This document shows, in pieces, positions 46,401 through 57,837 of a stretch of 64,000 bases of DNA. Location: assembly GCF_949628265.1 (NCBI RefSeq), contig NC_088788.1, forward strand, positions 5,518,001 to 5,582,000. The letters are read 5' to 3'. The DNA comes from Cloeon dipterum. Its lineage: Eukaryota; Arthropoda; Insecta; Ephemeroptera; Baetidae. Within the stretch, counting starts at the first letter, position 1. Each line of letters begins with the position of its first letter. A model generated the notes under the pieces. That model was given only the letters and a program-made list of their open reading frames with translations. It made no database searches and was not told the DNA's origin. The position numbers were made by a program, and so were the translations under genes.

Positions 46401-49400
46401 ATTAATAAGTCGGTTTAGGGTTTATTTTTCTTGTAATTTAATTTTTAAAAATTGTAGAAAATGCTTTAACGTTTTTTTTATTTAATGCTTTTAAAGCAGA
46501 ATTTAGGTAAATTTTTCAAAGCAATATTGGAATGTGTTCTAATTAATATCATGAACGTTATATAAAAACATAAATTATTGACACCAGTCATCAGTCAGCA
46601 CGGGTTATTTTATGAATAAATATATAGTAAATATTTGATTGCCCATATAATAATAGTAGTTTTACCAATGAAGACTAATTAAAAAATAATATAATATTTA
46701 AATAAAATTACCGAGTTGACGTAGTAGTTTGTGATGGGCTCCTGTCTGCGTTTGCCGTTGGCTGCGAATCGCTGGCCGACGACCCCTTTGCCGTTGATCA
46801 AGAAGCCGAATCCTTCCCTGCGCTGGCTAAGCAGCTTCAAGTCCAAACTCTGCACCTCACCCATATTCTGGTACCAGTGCCACACGAGGATGGTGTGTTC
46901 AGGGAGGTCCTGGTCGTACCTGCCGATCAGGCCTTCCTCACTTGCTTGCGGCTCGCGCACAATTAATGCGCCGTGAATGCCGTCTGCGTCAAGGTGACCT
47001 GAATTTTGATTTAATTGTTTGAATTTTAGTTATATTTGGAAGAAAAAAATTAATTTTTTTAGTATGAGTAATTTCATATTCATTATTTAATTTAAGGGTT
47101 TGTAAGATTAAATTTATAAATAAATTAGGAGCATAAATTACTGAAATTCAATGTATAATCTAAATATTAATAATAATTTAGTTGTATTAAAAATAGCAAT
47201 TTTCTTACCAATGTGAGAGTGATAAATGTGAGTTCCTGCCTCGTCTGCGATCATTCTGTATAGGAACGAGTTGCCAGGTGGAATGGGACACTGCGTCAAA
47301 TAGGGCACTCCGTCCATGAAGGGCGTCGCTCGCTGAAGGAGGCCGTGCCAGTGAATGGTCACGGCAGAGGTCGTAAGCAGGTTCACCACGTCCACTTCAA
47401 TCGTGTCACCGAAGCACACCTAACAATCGATTTAAAATTTCAATCAATTTGTTTGCTGATCGATCGGCATGTTTTTTTTATAAATGACTTATTTTATTTT
47501 GTTACCTGTATGGCTGGTCCTGGCATTTGTTGGTTGATGGAGATCAAGGGTCGCTGGAGGCCACCGGCACTGATGCAGCCGGGCAGGTTGCAGTCGTCCA
47601 AATTGTAGGGACAGTCGCCGCAGTGGACGGTGCTCATGCTCACGTGTTCTTGCACGATGAATTGGTAGCTACATACTCTGGTGTCACCTTCAATGCATGG
47701 ACGCAGACACACCTCCTCAGCAACTGAAATGAAAATTATTAAAAAATTCAAATAAATTAACAGTTGTTGATTTTATTATTTTACTTCTCAATATCGTATT
47801 AAAGAGGAATGATACTGGAAAAAGCCTGCAAAATGCTTGTTGCCAATGCATAAACTCGTCCCTCAGGATTCAGTTAAAGCTGACCTAGGAAGCACTATAT
47901 TTATTCAAGAAAATTGGCTGGAAAGTTAGCGTGCTTTTAAAATGGTAATGGCTGTCTCCTTACTTGAAATCCGATTTAATTTCAAAAGCAAGAGTTTCCC
48001 CAATAATTGGCATACACAATTGGACAGATCTCGACGAAAGCAATCGGAATATGCCAAGAAAATATGTTCAAGCACTATAAATTTTGGAGAAAATTGGCAA
48101 ATTTTGAATTTTTACTGTAGGAAGGTCCTTTTTATTATTGCAAATTGTTAAACAAATTGTTTATCGATCAATTGTTTATGGCATCTAACAATTCAACTAA
48201 TTTTTAATTGTGGCTCTGCATCATTCCACTTAAAAAAATTCAAATAAATAATCAGTTGTTGATTTTATTATTTTACTTCTTAATATCCTCTATTAAAGTG
48301 GAATGATACAGGGCAACAATTGAAAATTGTTTGAATTGTTGGATGCCATAAGTAATTGATCGATAAACAATTTGCAATAATAAAAAAGGACCATCCCACA
48401 GTAAAAATTCAAATTCTGCCAATTTTCTCCAAAATTTGCAATGCTCGAACATATTTTCTTCGCATATTCCGATTCCTCTCGTCGAGATCTGTCCAACGGT
48501 GTATGCCACCTATTGGGGAAACTCTTGGTTTTGAAATTAAATCGGATTTCAAGTAAGGAGACAGCCATTACCATTTGAAAAGCACGATAACTTTCCAGCC
48601 AATTTTCTAAAAAAATTACAGCGCTCCTTTAGGTCAATTTAGGCTTTAACTGCATGAATCCTAAGGGACGAGTTTATGCATTGGCAACAAGCGTTTTCCA
48701 AGCTTTAACCTCTTTAAAAACAGCAAAAATAAATTAAAACTCACGAGGAACGGAGCATTTAAATTTTAGCGCGGCTGAGACGCATTTTTGGGTAGTCTCG
48801 TCGTAAAGGTTGCCTGCGCCGCACGTGTACTCATCCCTCTTGAGGCCGTACTTGGTGCTACGGCAAACGTGAAAGCCTGTGCAGCCCGGCTGTGGGAACC
48901 AACCCTCGCGCGTGCAGCTCAAGGAGGTCGGTTTCAGGGTGCGTTGCGCCAGCCGTATCGCCGGAGAAGCGGGAACGAGGCGTCCGTAAGGACAAACATC
49001 ACCTTTGACACCGCATTCACCACTCTTCTCGCTAGAAACAATGAATTAATATTGAAGTGGGTTTTTCTGAATGACTTTTGCAGCAGATAAAAATGAATTA
49101 TTAGCTGTAAAAATTTATTTTACGATTTTTTGTGTTCAATAAGAAAATGATTGAGTTAAAAATTAATAAGTTTTGCATGGTATACCTTTATTTAATATTA
49201 TTTTTCAAGGTTGATGAATTAAAGACTTTTCCCAAACTCCCGAAGCTCTTAAGAAACACTTTCCTTGAAAATAATTTCTCTTCATTTTAGAATATTTTAG
49301 AAATTTACTTTAATTTATTTTAGTTTGACAGGATTAAATTAAATGTCATTGATCATTGGTAAAACAGAGGGACTATTCTCGTTTTTTCATTAAATACTCT

Positions 49401-50214
49401 CTTAATTAAACTCATATTTATTGCGCAGAGCCTGTTTTACCTCTACTGATCGAAATTAATTTTTGATATATTTATTTCAAACCCTTTATAACAAGGAATT
49501 AATATCATTTAGAATTTCCATAAAATTAACCCCACAAATGTAAGAATATCCGATGAACATGCGCATTTGGGATTTAAATTGCGTGAAATTCCTGCCCACG
49601 ATCGTAAATTGTGCTAATAAAATAGTGGAAAAATCTACACCCACGCACAGCTCAAATTAATAAAAACAGAAATATCGATTAAAAACCAGGCTGGAAGACT
49701 AGCTTGTGAAAATTAACTTAAATTCAAATAAAAATAAGTAAAAAATCAGTTGTTTTTTAATTTCAAATTTTACCTAAACCAAAAGTCATGGAGGCACTGG
49801 ACGATCCTTCTGGTGTACGTCACTTCTACTGTGTTGTTGGTCTCGGCGTGGCACTCGAGGAACTTGCCGCAGTCCCCCAAGACAGGGAAGCGGCCGACAC
49901 CGAGATTTGAGCACGAGTCGAGACGAGGGCTTGGGTTGAAGTCGCCGAAAATCGGGTCCAGGGACCGCCAGTCGATTGTCGACTTGAACCTGTCGACGGC
50001 CACGGTGCCATCGCCCAGTTCTTCGTACAACACTGACTCCAATTCCTCAGCACCGATTAATTCCTTTTAAATTATTCAAATTTTGATTTTTATAAGAAAA
50101 TAACAGAATTAAAATCAGCTTTTTCAAATATAAATCCAAAAATTATACCGATTTTGCGGAGAAAAAGGCGAAGCAGCAGAAGAGCAGAAGACCCGCCGAC
50201 GTTTTAAGCTTCAT
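43436..50214 (-). CDS. Laccase / multicopper oxidase with Cys-rich N-terminal extension
   Basis: Twelve exons on the minus strand: 50214-50149, 50063-49774, 49031-48745, 47723-47506, 47419-47209, 46998-46712, 45684-45555, 45505-45282, 45224-45065, 44119-43901, 43839-43621 and 43566-43436. Total 2442 nt (813 aa), all phases consistent. A signal peptide ([18 protein letters not shown]) is followed by a Cys-rich region of about 200 residues. Three cupredoxin domains follow, with all four copper motifs: HWHG (310-313), HSHIG (354-358), HPFHLHG (705-711) and HCHIGEH (776-782). Met787, ten residues after Cys777, is the likely axial T1 ligand. The C-terminus [11 protein letters not shown] is typical of insect laccases. 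Role: extracellular four-electron reduction of O2 coupled to oxidation of phenols or catechols (cuticle tanning in laccase-2) or of metal or ascorbate in other insect members. I cannot choose the subtype. Two introns hold TTAA-ended elements. Confidence 0.93.
45805..46468. mobile_element. TTAA-ended element copy 2 (laccase intron), interrupted by a retroposon-like repeat
   Basis: Starts TTAA-AGTGGAATGATAG and then matches the reverse complement of the right end of copy 1. At about 45960 the match is broken by the repeat at 45960-46123 and resumes at about 46126 (ttttgggtattttt...). It ends near a decayed terminus (gctttaa, about 46468). It is a nested insertion in the intron between laccase exons 6 and 7. 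Confidence 0.6.
45960..46123 (-). mobile_element. Retroposon-like repeat, copy b
   Basis: About 160 bp. On the minus strand it starts ggcaagtggccc and ends in an A-rich tail (AAAAAAAGAGCAAAAAAA). It is closely similar to copy a inside the receptor cluster. Its position inside copy 2 of the TTAA family shows it inserted later. No internal gene. Family unknown; a box A-like stretch near its 5' end is not convincing. Confidence 0.55.
47799..48233. mobile_element. TTAA-ended element copy 3 (laccase intron)
   Basis: Left end TTAA-AGAGGAATGATAC, right end GCATCATTCCAC-TTAA. About 435 bp. It is highly similar, in opposite orientation, to copy 4 at 48293-48717. An apparent reading frame ([14 protein letters not shown]...) is present in both copies but lacks any protein motif. 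Confidence 0.7.
48293..48717. mobile_element. TTAA-ended element copy 4, inverted relative to copy 3
   Basis: Left end TTAA-AGTGGAATGATAC; right end ...AACCTCT-TTAA (decayed). Together with copy 3 it makes a long inverted repeat with about 60 bp between the arms. The spacer (48234-48292) duplicates the intron sequence just before copy 3 (about 47736-47798; ttgttgattttattatttta shared). Confidence 0.7.
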
Positions 50215-50267
50215 CGTTACTGCCGAACGTGTTGAATTTCGTGTCTTGTTTTGTCATCCCTTTGATG

Positions 50268-50275
50268 CTTATATA
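50268..50275 (-). promoter_or_regulatory. TATA box of the laccase gene
   Basis: On the minus strand TATATAAG is an exact TATA consensus, 54 bp upstream of the laccase ATG (50214). That predicts a transcription start near 50245 and a 5' UTR of only about 30 nt. A TATA promoter fits a developmentally induced secreted enzyme. Confidence 0.6.
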
Positions 50276-51371
50276 TCCCCTCGATCTCATTATATAATGC
50301 GACAGAGCAGAGATAATTCCCATAATTATCGGTAATTTTATTGCCCGCGCCGCACGTGTTCAACATGCTCGCGATATTAGCGAATGACACTGCAATTTCA
50401 AGCTGTTCATTTCGGATTGTTATGCACACAAAATGATTATATTTATTATTTAATAAAGAAACAGCTGAAAAAGCTACTGTCTAGACCATGATATTATCTA
50501 AAATAAGGAGTAAAAATTAATTTTTTTATTATTTGTTTATTCCTTCTGTCATAGTTACAAAATTTAAATTCATCAAATTAAGACATGGTAAGAATGCGCA
50601 AACAAATGCTAGCAGAAAAATGCAAAAACGCTTGAAAACAAAAGTTATCTCGTTAATCAATTAATTTATTTTGCTAAATAATAAATAATAACTCAATTTG
50701 TTTATAAAAAAATGTAAGACAGAATTTTAGCAAATTATTGAGTTTGATCGTTTGTTGACATTACGTAATTTTCAACCGCTAAATTCTTTGCCCTTGGTTT
50801 AACAGGGTTAACAAGTACCTCAGTCAGCACTTTTTTGAACCAAGTTAATCTTGGGTTGTTCCAAATCGAATTATGCTTTATCTTTGACGGCTTTTATTAG
50901 GCTGCATCTCGCATTATGTTGTGTGCTACGTGCGCTTGCTGTCTCTGCGTCAGTAATTAACGGGTTAATTCCGTTAATTCGTATTTCTTGGCGATAATGC
51001 AGTCTGACAATTTTTATTGCAGCGAGATGGCCTTGCATATTTTCAATGATTACATAATAGCAAGCATATTGTAGTTAAAAGCATTCACTTCTAAACGACT
51101 TCAACCCTCCTTTTAATTAAAAACTAATAATATTTCTCATTAATAATGCATTTTTTTGCTGGCGCCCATCTGTTGCTCACGTTTGGCGGGTCAACGCGCC
51201 AATTCCAATTCCACGATTCTGCGTCGTGACAGTGTTTCAGCGGGCAGTCGCAAGGGGCGTTGCCGGCCGCCAGACGCTTTCCCGGCATCTTTCGTCGACT
51301 GTTTCGGACTTTGTTTACAAACAGTCGCAGAATCACAGGACGAAGGGAAAGTTTTAATCAAATCCTGCAGA
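50276..51371. other. Intergenic region between laccase and the ZAD gene
   Basis: Upstream DNA of two divergent genes. The right 200 bp is GC-richer, with an open frame continuous with the ZAD start, so it is probably 5' UTR. Nothing else is recognised. Confidence 0.4.
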
Positions 51372-53874
51372 ATGTCGGGCGCATCGGAGGCAGCGGATGG
51401 CAACGAGAAGATCCAGTGCCGGCTGTGTGCCGAGTACGAACGCACCAAATACCTCATTGACATTTTTGGACGCGAAGGAACGAAACACAACCTGGACTTA
51501 AAAATCAGAAAGTGCTTGCCTATCGTCGTAAGTGCACATTTCCTGAGGAATTTTCGTCATGTCTCTGAGATTTCATGCCCGGAAACCTTTTTCAAATATT
51601 GCCAGCTGGTACGCTCCCCTGTGCCGAGTAGTGTAAAGTGTAAATCGTGGTCGAGAACTGTAATTTTACCCTTCTAATGCCACACCAATTCATTGGAGAA
51701 TGTTCAGGAATTTGGAATTGGCTGCATTTTGTCTTCTAATTGAAATTCACGATTAATTTTCCAGACTGGAAATTAATTTACCTCAGCGTTGGAAAGATTG
51801 TGACAAGAGGAGTTGAAATCAAGGGAGAAATCACTGAAAAAATTCTAGAAATTGGGCAAAATCTCAAATTAAACTGCTACTTTTGGTCCTGATCAGATTT
51901 TCACTCATTTTAGAATTTAATTATTGGAAAATTCCACAAACAGAAATTTCCCCCGGACATTTTCCGACCTATTAATGCAAAATTTTGTTTTATAATTTCT
52001 GTAAATATCAGGACACGCCTCTTTCGTTGCTCGAATTTTTGTTCCTTGCCTAATTTTTAACTAAGAATAGCTTGGAAAAGTAAGAAGGAACCTTAAAAAT
52101 TGACCTTTCATAATTTTTGCTACCCTGAGCAGTTTTTTCGGCATAATTTATGTAAAAAGGCGCTTATCCAACGGCACTCTGATAAATTCAAACCTTCCCT
52201 TTCACAAAAAAGTAAATATATATTTAAAAATAACATTTTGTGTCCTGTTCAGGTGCAAGAAGACGACGGGATGCCTCGGATGGTGTGCATTGACTGCATC
52301 AACCGGCTAGACATGGTGGCTGTGTTCGTCGAGTCGTGCATGCGCTCGCACCACCAGTTCATCAACGTGCTGACCAACGATCCGAGGCGGCGGGTGTCCG
52401 GTCCAGTCTTTTTCGGGAATGATGAGACGGTAGCTGTCGAAGAGGTGCTGATCAAAGCCGAACCTATGTCCGAAGAGGACGAAATCGATCTCGAGGACCT
52501 GCCGCACGTGCTGCAGCGCAAGGACCCCATTGGCGGGGGTGCCGGCAGCGGAAACCCCAGGGTCGCCCAGGTCTTTTCCATTGACAGAGACGACGTGCCA
52601 ACGGAAGAGGTCTCGACCATATTCATCAAGGCTGAACGTGAGTTTGCAATTTTTTATTTTGAAATTGTTGTCATTGACATGTGTTTTGGATTGGATTTTT
52701 TTAAGCAATGAAAAAGGTTGGAATTTTTACCTTAAAACCAACTTCGATAGTTTTCACCCATTTTTTACACAAAGTTTCTTGCCAGATTGCATTCAGCCTT
52801 TGGGTTTCACTTCTAATTAATAAATTAAGAAGGTTTCTCTTGCTGCCTGTGATCTTATAGCAATAATAGAATTTATTTAAATGCAAAACATTATTTTTTT
52901 AGATGATTCTGGAATAAATTAACTTAATTTTGGGTATATTGATTTTTCTCAGAAATATTTAAAGGTTCTCAAACGGCTAGTTGAAATTTTGCAGACGAAT
53001 TTTGTGCATAAATAATAAACGTGTGATAAAATTTTGCTCAATAGGAAAAAAACTGGGAATTTAATCAGCTTTCCGAATATTGGCTTTTTTGACGCTACTA
53101 TCAATTGGTGAATTTTAATGAGGCCAAACACCGACCCCTATCGAAAATCTGCAATTTCTGAAAATATAAGAAAAACCCTTTCCAGACTCAAAGGTACTAT
53201 TTTTTTTATCTTCTCTCTATTTAATTTTCATAATTTTTCTAACCCGGGAAGCAATTAATTTTCTTTGCTCAAAATGGAGAGCTTAACCGGTAAAATTTGA
53301 AAATTTGGGGCACTTTATTGGTCAGAAGCATATGAACAAAATTGGTTAAGGGTCAACATTTCATGTAATATAATTTTTTAAATTTAAAAATCATTCCGCT
53401 TTAAGTATCATTATGCAATGAAAAGGGTTTGAAATTTTTGACCAAAAAAATTAGATGGATTTTTGAAGCCAATTTAGACAGTTTTAACCCATTTGTTCAC
53501 TTCTAATAAATAAATTAAGAAGTTTTGCGAAGATATTTTTAACAAAAATGAACGCAATTTGGATTTTTATTGAACTCTAAACCTTTTTTAATCTCATTTG
53601 ATGTAAATCAAAAGCTCAGTAGGATGTAAAATCATTTTATTTTATGAATCTGAGCCTAACCCTCTGTTTTTGATGAAAAACAAACACAACAAACATCAAG
53701 AAAATTTTTATTTCATCCAGATTTCCATAAAAATCTTTAAAATTGCGTGGTTTGTGTTTAAAGAAAATAAGACGTGGTTGTTAATTTCCAACTGTCCGTC
53801 CTTTTCGTACAAATAAAAATGCTAATTAATTTATTTAATTTGTTTCAGCTGTTGACGTGAACGAGGAGGACTAG
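51372..53874 (+). CDS. ZAD (zf-AD) domain protein without C2H2 fingers
   Basis: Three exons, 51372-51527, 52253-52637 and 53849-53874, give 567 nt (188 aa). The ZAD zinc-binding cysteines are CRLC (residues 16-19) and VCIDC (64-67), the paired CxxC pattern of this arthropod dimerisation domain. The remainder is acidic (EEVLIKAEPMSEEDEIDLEDLPH; IFIKAE, both resembling sumoylation psi-KxE sites). It ends ...PVDVNEED, with no C2H2 zinc finger. ZAD proteins normally carry C-terminal C2H2 arrays that bind DNA, so this may act as a dimerisation partner or be a reduced member. The start was chosen at the Met nearest the domain; the frame is open upstream to 51156, so a longer N-terminus is possible. 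An AATAAA lies near 53993. Intron 2 contains a TTAA-family element. Confidence 0.82.
52875..53404. mobile_element. TTAA-ended element copy 5, left-truncated (ZAD gene intron 2)
   Basis: Matches the reverse complement of 30248-30790 of copy 1 along about 500 bp and ends ATCATTCCGCT-TTAA at 53404. The opposite terminus is missing. The intron segment before it (52704-52830) is repeated, diverged, just after it (53415-53530; both start gcaatgaaaa and share cacttctaatWaataaatta). Confidence 0.65.
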
Positions 53875-54590
53875 TTCCAAAGCAAAAGTACGCTTGCAAA
53901 TTCCGCATTTCCACACAATATGTTATAATGTATGTACCGATTTTAATTGTCTAAAGTCTAAAATAACGGATTTGGACGTGGAGACGTGGATACAAATAAA
54001 GACCTAATTATAAGTTACAAATTAAACAGCAGTGAGTATAATATTTTAAAGTCATTGGCACACTGGAAACTCCGTCTTTACATTTGAAACAGCTTGAATT
54101 CAAAAGAGGGAACGTTTTAAAATTAAAATTATATCAGAGTCTCATTTTTTAATTTATTCAAGCCTCGTAACTGAGAGGAAAGAAAAATTCCAGGAGGAAT
54201 CCGTTTGTGTGTCAAATTTAAACAAGGACGTTCCATTCATCACCCGTATTATTTGCTCTCTTGATGTTGACGAATGGTGTCAGGCGAGAGAGTGCAGGCG
54301 CTTATCCGTTCTTCCACTTTTCGCCTGCATTCCCAGTCACTTTCTTTGCACTCGGTTCAGAATTGTGCTGATTTTTCGAAATGCGGGTGCGTGAATTTCA
54401 CTCATTTCTGCTTTCTTCCTCCCGCATTATTAAAATAAAAATTGCTGGCCCACTGACATTAATCCAATTTGGCAACGAAATATGGATTTACTTGGCGAAG
54501 AAAAAAAATTATAAAAAAATCCCATTTCAATCTCCAAATTATTAAGAATGGCGCAGCTGTCTGAAGTCTCACTGGCTTGATTAATTTTTT
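53875..54590. other. 3' flanks of the convergent ZAD and Pro/His-rich genes
   Basis: AT-rich DNA with the ZAD polyadenylation signal near 53993. Nothing else supported. Confidence 0.4.
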
Positions 54591-55797
54591 TCACTTTTTG
54601 GCATTGTCCTCGTACTTGTAAGCGGGGAAGGGTCCTCGTCCAAGCACGTTCGAGGCGCTGACGCCGTAGAGGCCGGGCCCGTGGAAGGGGCCCTTGTGGT
54701 GACCACCGTGGTTGAGGTGACCGCTGTGGCCGAGATGGCCCCCGTGGCCTATGTGGGGGTGCAGCAACGCCCCTGAGTGGTGGTAATGGTGCGCCCCGGG
54801 CACCACCTGAAAATAATTGATTTTGTTGGATATTAATTTTTTTAATTATTGATTTATTGCGTTTATTGTTAAAAGTGATTTTTCGGACGTTAAATTTCAT
54901 ATTTTTTCTTTAGACTTTGAGTTTTTAAATAATCTACGCGCCTAATTAATTTAAGAAATAAATTTTGAGATTATTAACATGCCTCGCCAAGGTTCTTCCC
55001 CTAATTTTTCCATACCCTGTAAATACCTCAGACAAAAATATCTAGAAACAAATTTTTATATCATTTAATTGTCCCTTTTAAAAAGAAGGCAATATTTTTT
55101 ATAAAATTGTTCCCCCAAAAAATATTTCTAACCTGTTGTAGAAGGTGTAACAGGAGCTGCAGGAGCAAAGTCAGCTGGGGCAGGGCGTGCACAAGGGGGA
55201 TGTGACCCGCGGCGGCCGCCTCCACCTTGTCCTCGTGCACCTGCGAGCCCTGCGCCATCCGGTCGACGTCCAGCAGCTTCCGCAACTGGTCCACTGCCGC
55301 GTTTCCGCTTTTCTTTAGAGGGGTGGGCTTCGCGTCCGTGGGCGTCAGGTCGACGTTGGCTGGGGGTGGTCGAGCCAACTTAGGGATCTGAGGGGCAGAG
55401 ACCACGAAGGGTTGCTGCGGAAGGGTCACTCGAGGAGTGGAGTGTGCACTAGGGGTTGGAGGCGGCAGGAAGGTGCTGCCCTGCGTCTCAGGGTCGTACT
55501 GCGGCGACGGGCGGAAGTTGCGGTTTGAGGAGCGGTAGTAGGGTGAGTGGTTCGGCGGCACAGCCATCACCACCGTCCCGAATGACGCCTTAAAATTTGG
55601 ATAATTTATTTGAAAATTCCTTCACAAGAAAAATTAAATTCGACAAAATGTAATGTAATTAAAAGACAGAATTTTCTTTATCTAAAAATGTTGAACCTTG
55701 GACTTCGTTATTGTCCGATTGAATTGAAAGATATTGCCAAAACAAAAACAATCCTAGAGCTTACCAGGAGGAGAAGTAAGCACGACGAGCCTCTCAT
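54591..55797 (-). CDS. Secreted Pro-rich / His-Gly-rich protein of unknown function
   Basis: Three exons on the minus strand: 55797-55765, 55588-55133 and 54806-54591. Total 705 nt (234 aa), phase 0 at both junctions. The first two exons join to MRGSSCLLLLLASFGTVVMA, a clear signal peptide split by an intron after codon 11, which is common in insect secreted and cuticle-related genes. The middle is Pro/Ser/Thr-rich with few hydrophobics, then a short Leu-rich helix (PQLTLLLQLLLHLLQQ). The last exon is His/Gly-rich (HHYHHSGALLHPHIGHGGHLGHSGHLNHGGHHKG), which could bind metal or sit in the cuticle. It ends GPGLYGVSASNVLGRGPFPAYKYEDNAKK. I do not recognise a family and give no function. Confidence 0.75.
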
Positions 55798-56325
55798 CGC
55801 GAATGTTGGAGAGAGCGGGCAGAACGGAGCCTTTTAACACTTTTTGTCCGATGCGGGCGACAGTGAAATGGAAAACCGAAGAGTGTGTACTGCACGGCTA
55901 CTTGGGAGACACACTAGCGTGTAGTAGTAAAAAAAGTGGCGCACCAATTGTGATGGTAATCAGGAACACAGGATCGCTTTTACAGGACAGGAAATACGAT
56001 TTATTTTCTTTTCACTTTTGTTGCAACAACTGATCGCAAGTTGATTTCCTCTTTGTTTGTATTCATTTATTTTTACACTGACTCGCAGTGTTCATTGGAT
56101 TTTTAAGGCGATAAACTTATATTAAAATAAAAGTGATGTAAATCAATAAAAGCAGTTTAATTTATTTTCAGACTTTTCCGTAACCGGGACACCATTATGA
56201 AAATAATTTAAAAAAATAATGACACGATTAAACCCATAAAAGAATATCTCGCCAGATTTGCGCTAAAAGACGTGAATTTTTTCCCATAAATTAACCTAAT
56301 TTTTCTCAATTTTAAAATTCAATTT
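55798..56325. other. Intergenic region upstream of the Pro/His-rich gene
   Basis: Contains the promoter of the gene ending at 55797 and the 3' flank of the first HADH gene. No coding signal or repeat seen. Confidence 0.4.
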
Positions 56326-57558
56326 TTATTGCTTCTTATAATTGTAAAATCCTTCACCAGACTTAATTCCTAATTTTCCTTGAGCGACCTTCTCATTGAC
56401 CAACGGGACTGGCTTAAAAAGAGGTTCATCTGGGAACTTCTTTGCCCAGCCTAAAATAATCAGTAAAAATGAAATTATTTCAAATTTTTAAATTCGTAAC
56501 AACCTACCATCTAGAACAAATTTATTAGTGTCGAGCCCAACATAATCCAGAAGTTCGAAAGGTCCCATCGGATAACCTGCGCCCAGTTTCATGGCAATAT
56601 CCACGTCCCTGGTGGTAGCGTCCCCTCGCTCGACCAGTCGGGCGGCCTCGGCCAAATAGGGAACCAAAAGGCGGTTGACCACGAATCCGGGAGTGTCCCG
56701 GCAGGTGATGGCCACCTTTCCCAGGGCCTTGCCCCACTCCATCATCGCTTGGTAGGTCTCGTCCGAGGTGTACGGTGTCCTGATCACCTCCAGAAGCTTC
56801 ATCACAGGCACAGGGTTGAAAAAATGGAGACCACCGAATTTTTCCTGATAAAATATTTCATTGAAAATTAAACATTCGCAGATAAATTCGGTCTTTTCTG
56901 AAACCGAGCAGAATAAAATGCATGCTTTTATAATTAAAAAAAAATTGTTGAGCTGATCTTTATTGGAAAGTTTTGATACTTTTCTGAAAATGGGAATTTT
57001 TCTGTATTGAAAGAAAATTAAATATTTGCAATTATAAAATTCGTATTAAAAATCAAGCTAAAATTTTTAAAAAAATACCTTTCTGCTTGGGGCTGCCTGG
57101 GAAATATCCTCAACCGAAAGGGAAGAAGTATTAGAAGCAAAAATCGTGTGGGCAGGGGCGACAGGGTCGAGGCTGCTGAAGAGCTTGTGCTTGACCTTCA
57201 GGTCTTCGACGATGGCCTCGAGCACCAGGTCGGCCGATTTAGCCGCCTCGCACGCGTCCGTGTTGGTGCTCAGGTTGGCCAGGGCGCCGGCCACGAACTT
57301 CTCACCCTCGGCAGGTGCGTCCTTGAACTTCTTCTTGGCCACACGGCCCAGGTTGGCGGTGATGCTGTTCTTAGCCTTGGACAGAACCGTCTCGTCCAGG
57401 TCAACCAGGATCACTTTGTGTCCGGTCTGCGCGGCCACCTGAGCGATGCCGGAGCCCATCAGGCCGCCGCCGATGACCGTGACATTTTTTATGACGGCGG
57501 AAGACGCCAAGGAAGTGGAGAAACTTCTCCTGGCCAAGGTGTTCGCGAGAGGCAGCAT
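56326..57558 (-). CDS. HADH: 3-hydroxyacyl-CoA dehydrogenase, mitochondrial (tandem copy 1)
   Basis: Three exons on the minus strand: 57558-57079 (480 nt), 56844-56508 (337 nt) and 56450-56326 (125 nt). They give 313 aa, matching the about 314 aa of animal HADH. The N-terminus [20 protein letters not shown] is a mitochondrial presequence (basic, hydroxylated). NAD-binding motif [10 protein letters not shown] (residues 28-37). The catalytic dyad is His167 in [10 protein letters not shown] and Glu179 in LLEVI, with the usual spacing of 12. SNTSSL and the C-terminal GEGFYNYKK are conserved. Reaction: L-3-hydroxyacyl-CoA + NAD+ to 3-ketoacyl-CoA, the third step of medium/short-chain beta-oxidation. 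It lies 280 bp downstream of a paralogue with identical exon structure. Confidence 0.95.
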
Positions 57559-57837
57559 TTCGATTGAGTAATTCTACACCTTTGGAGCTTGAACTTCAAA
57601 TGACGCCGCTTATCTGATAAAATGTTAGCTATCTTTGAATCAATATTTGGATTAGAAATCGACTTTGGCCCTTCTTGAACTTTTCCCTCGCATTCAAACA
57701 ATTTTCAGCAGTCTTTAAAAATTTATTTCCGACAGATCAACAAAATAATTAACAACAGAGGCAAGGTAAATTAATATCATATGAAAATAACTGTATATTT
57801 TCAGATTCGATTAGAGATTGCGATATATATTATTTGT

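Noticed and set aside
47942-48574. Matching reading frames [14 protein letters not shown] on opposite strands as a protein-coding gene pair
   Set aside because: They lie within the two inverted TTAA-element copies, begin near no promoter and show no domain. The similarity reflects the repeat, not a conserved protein.
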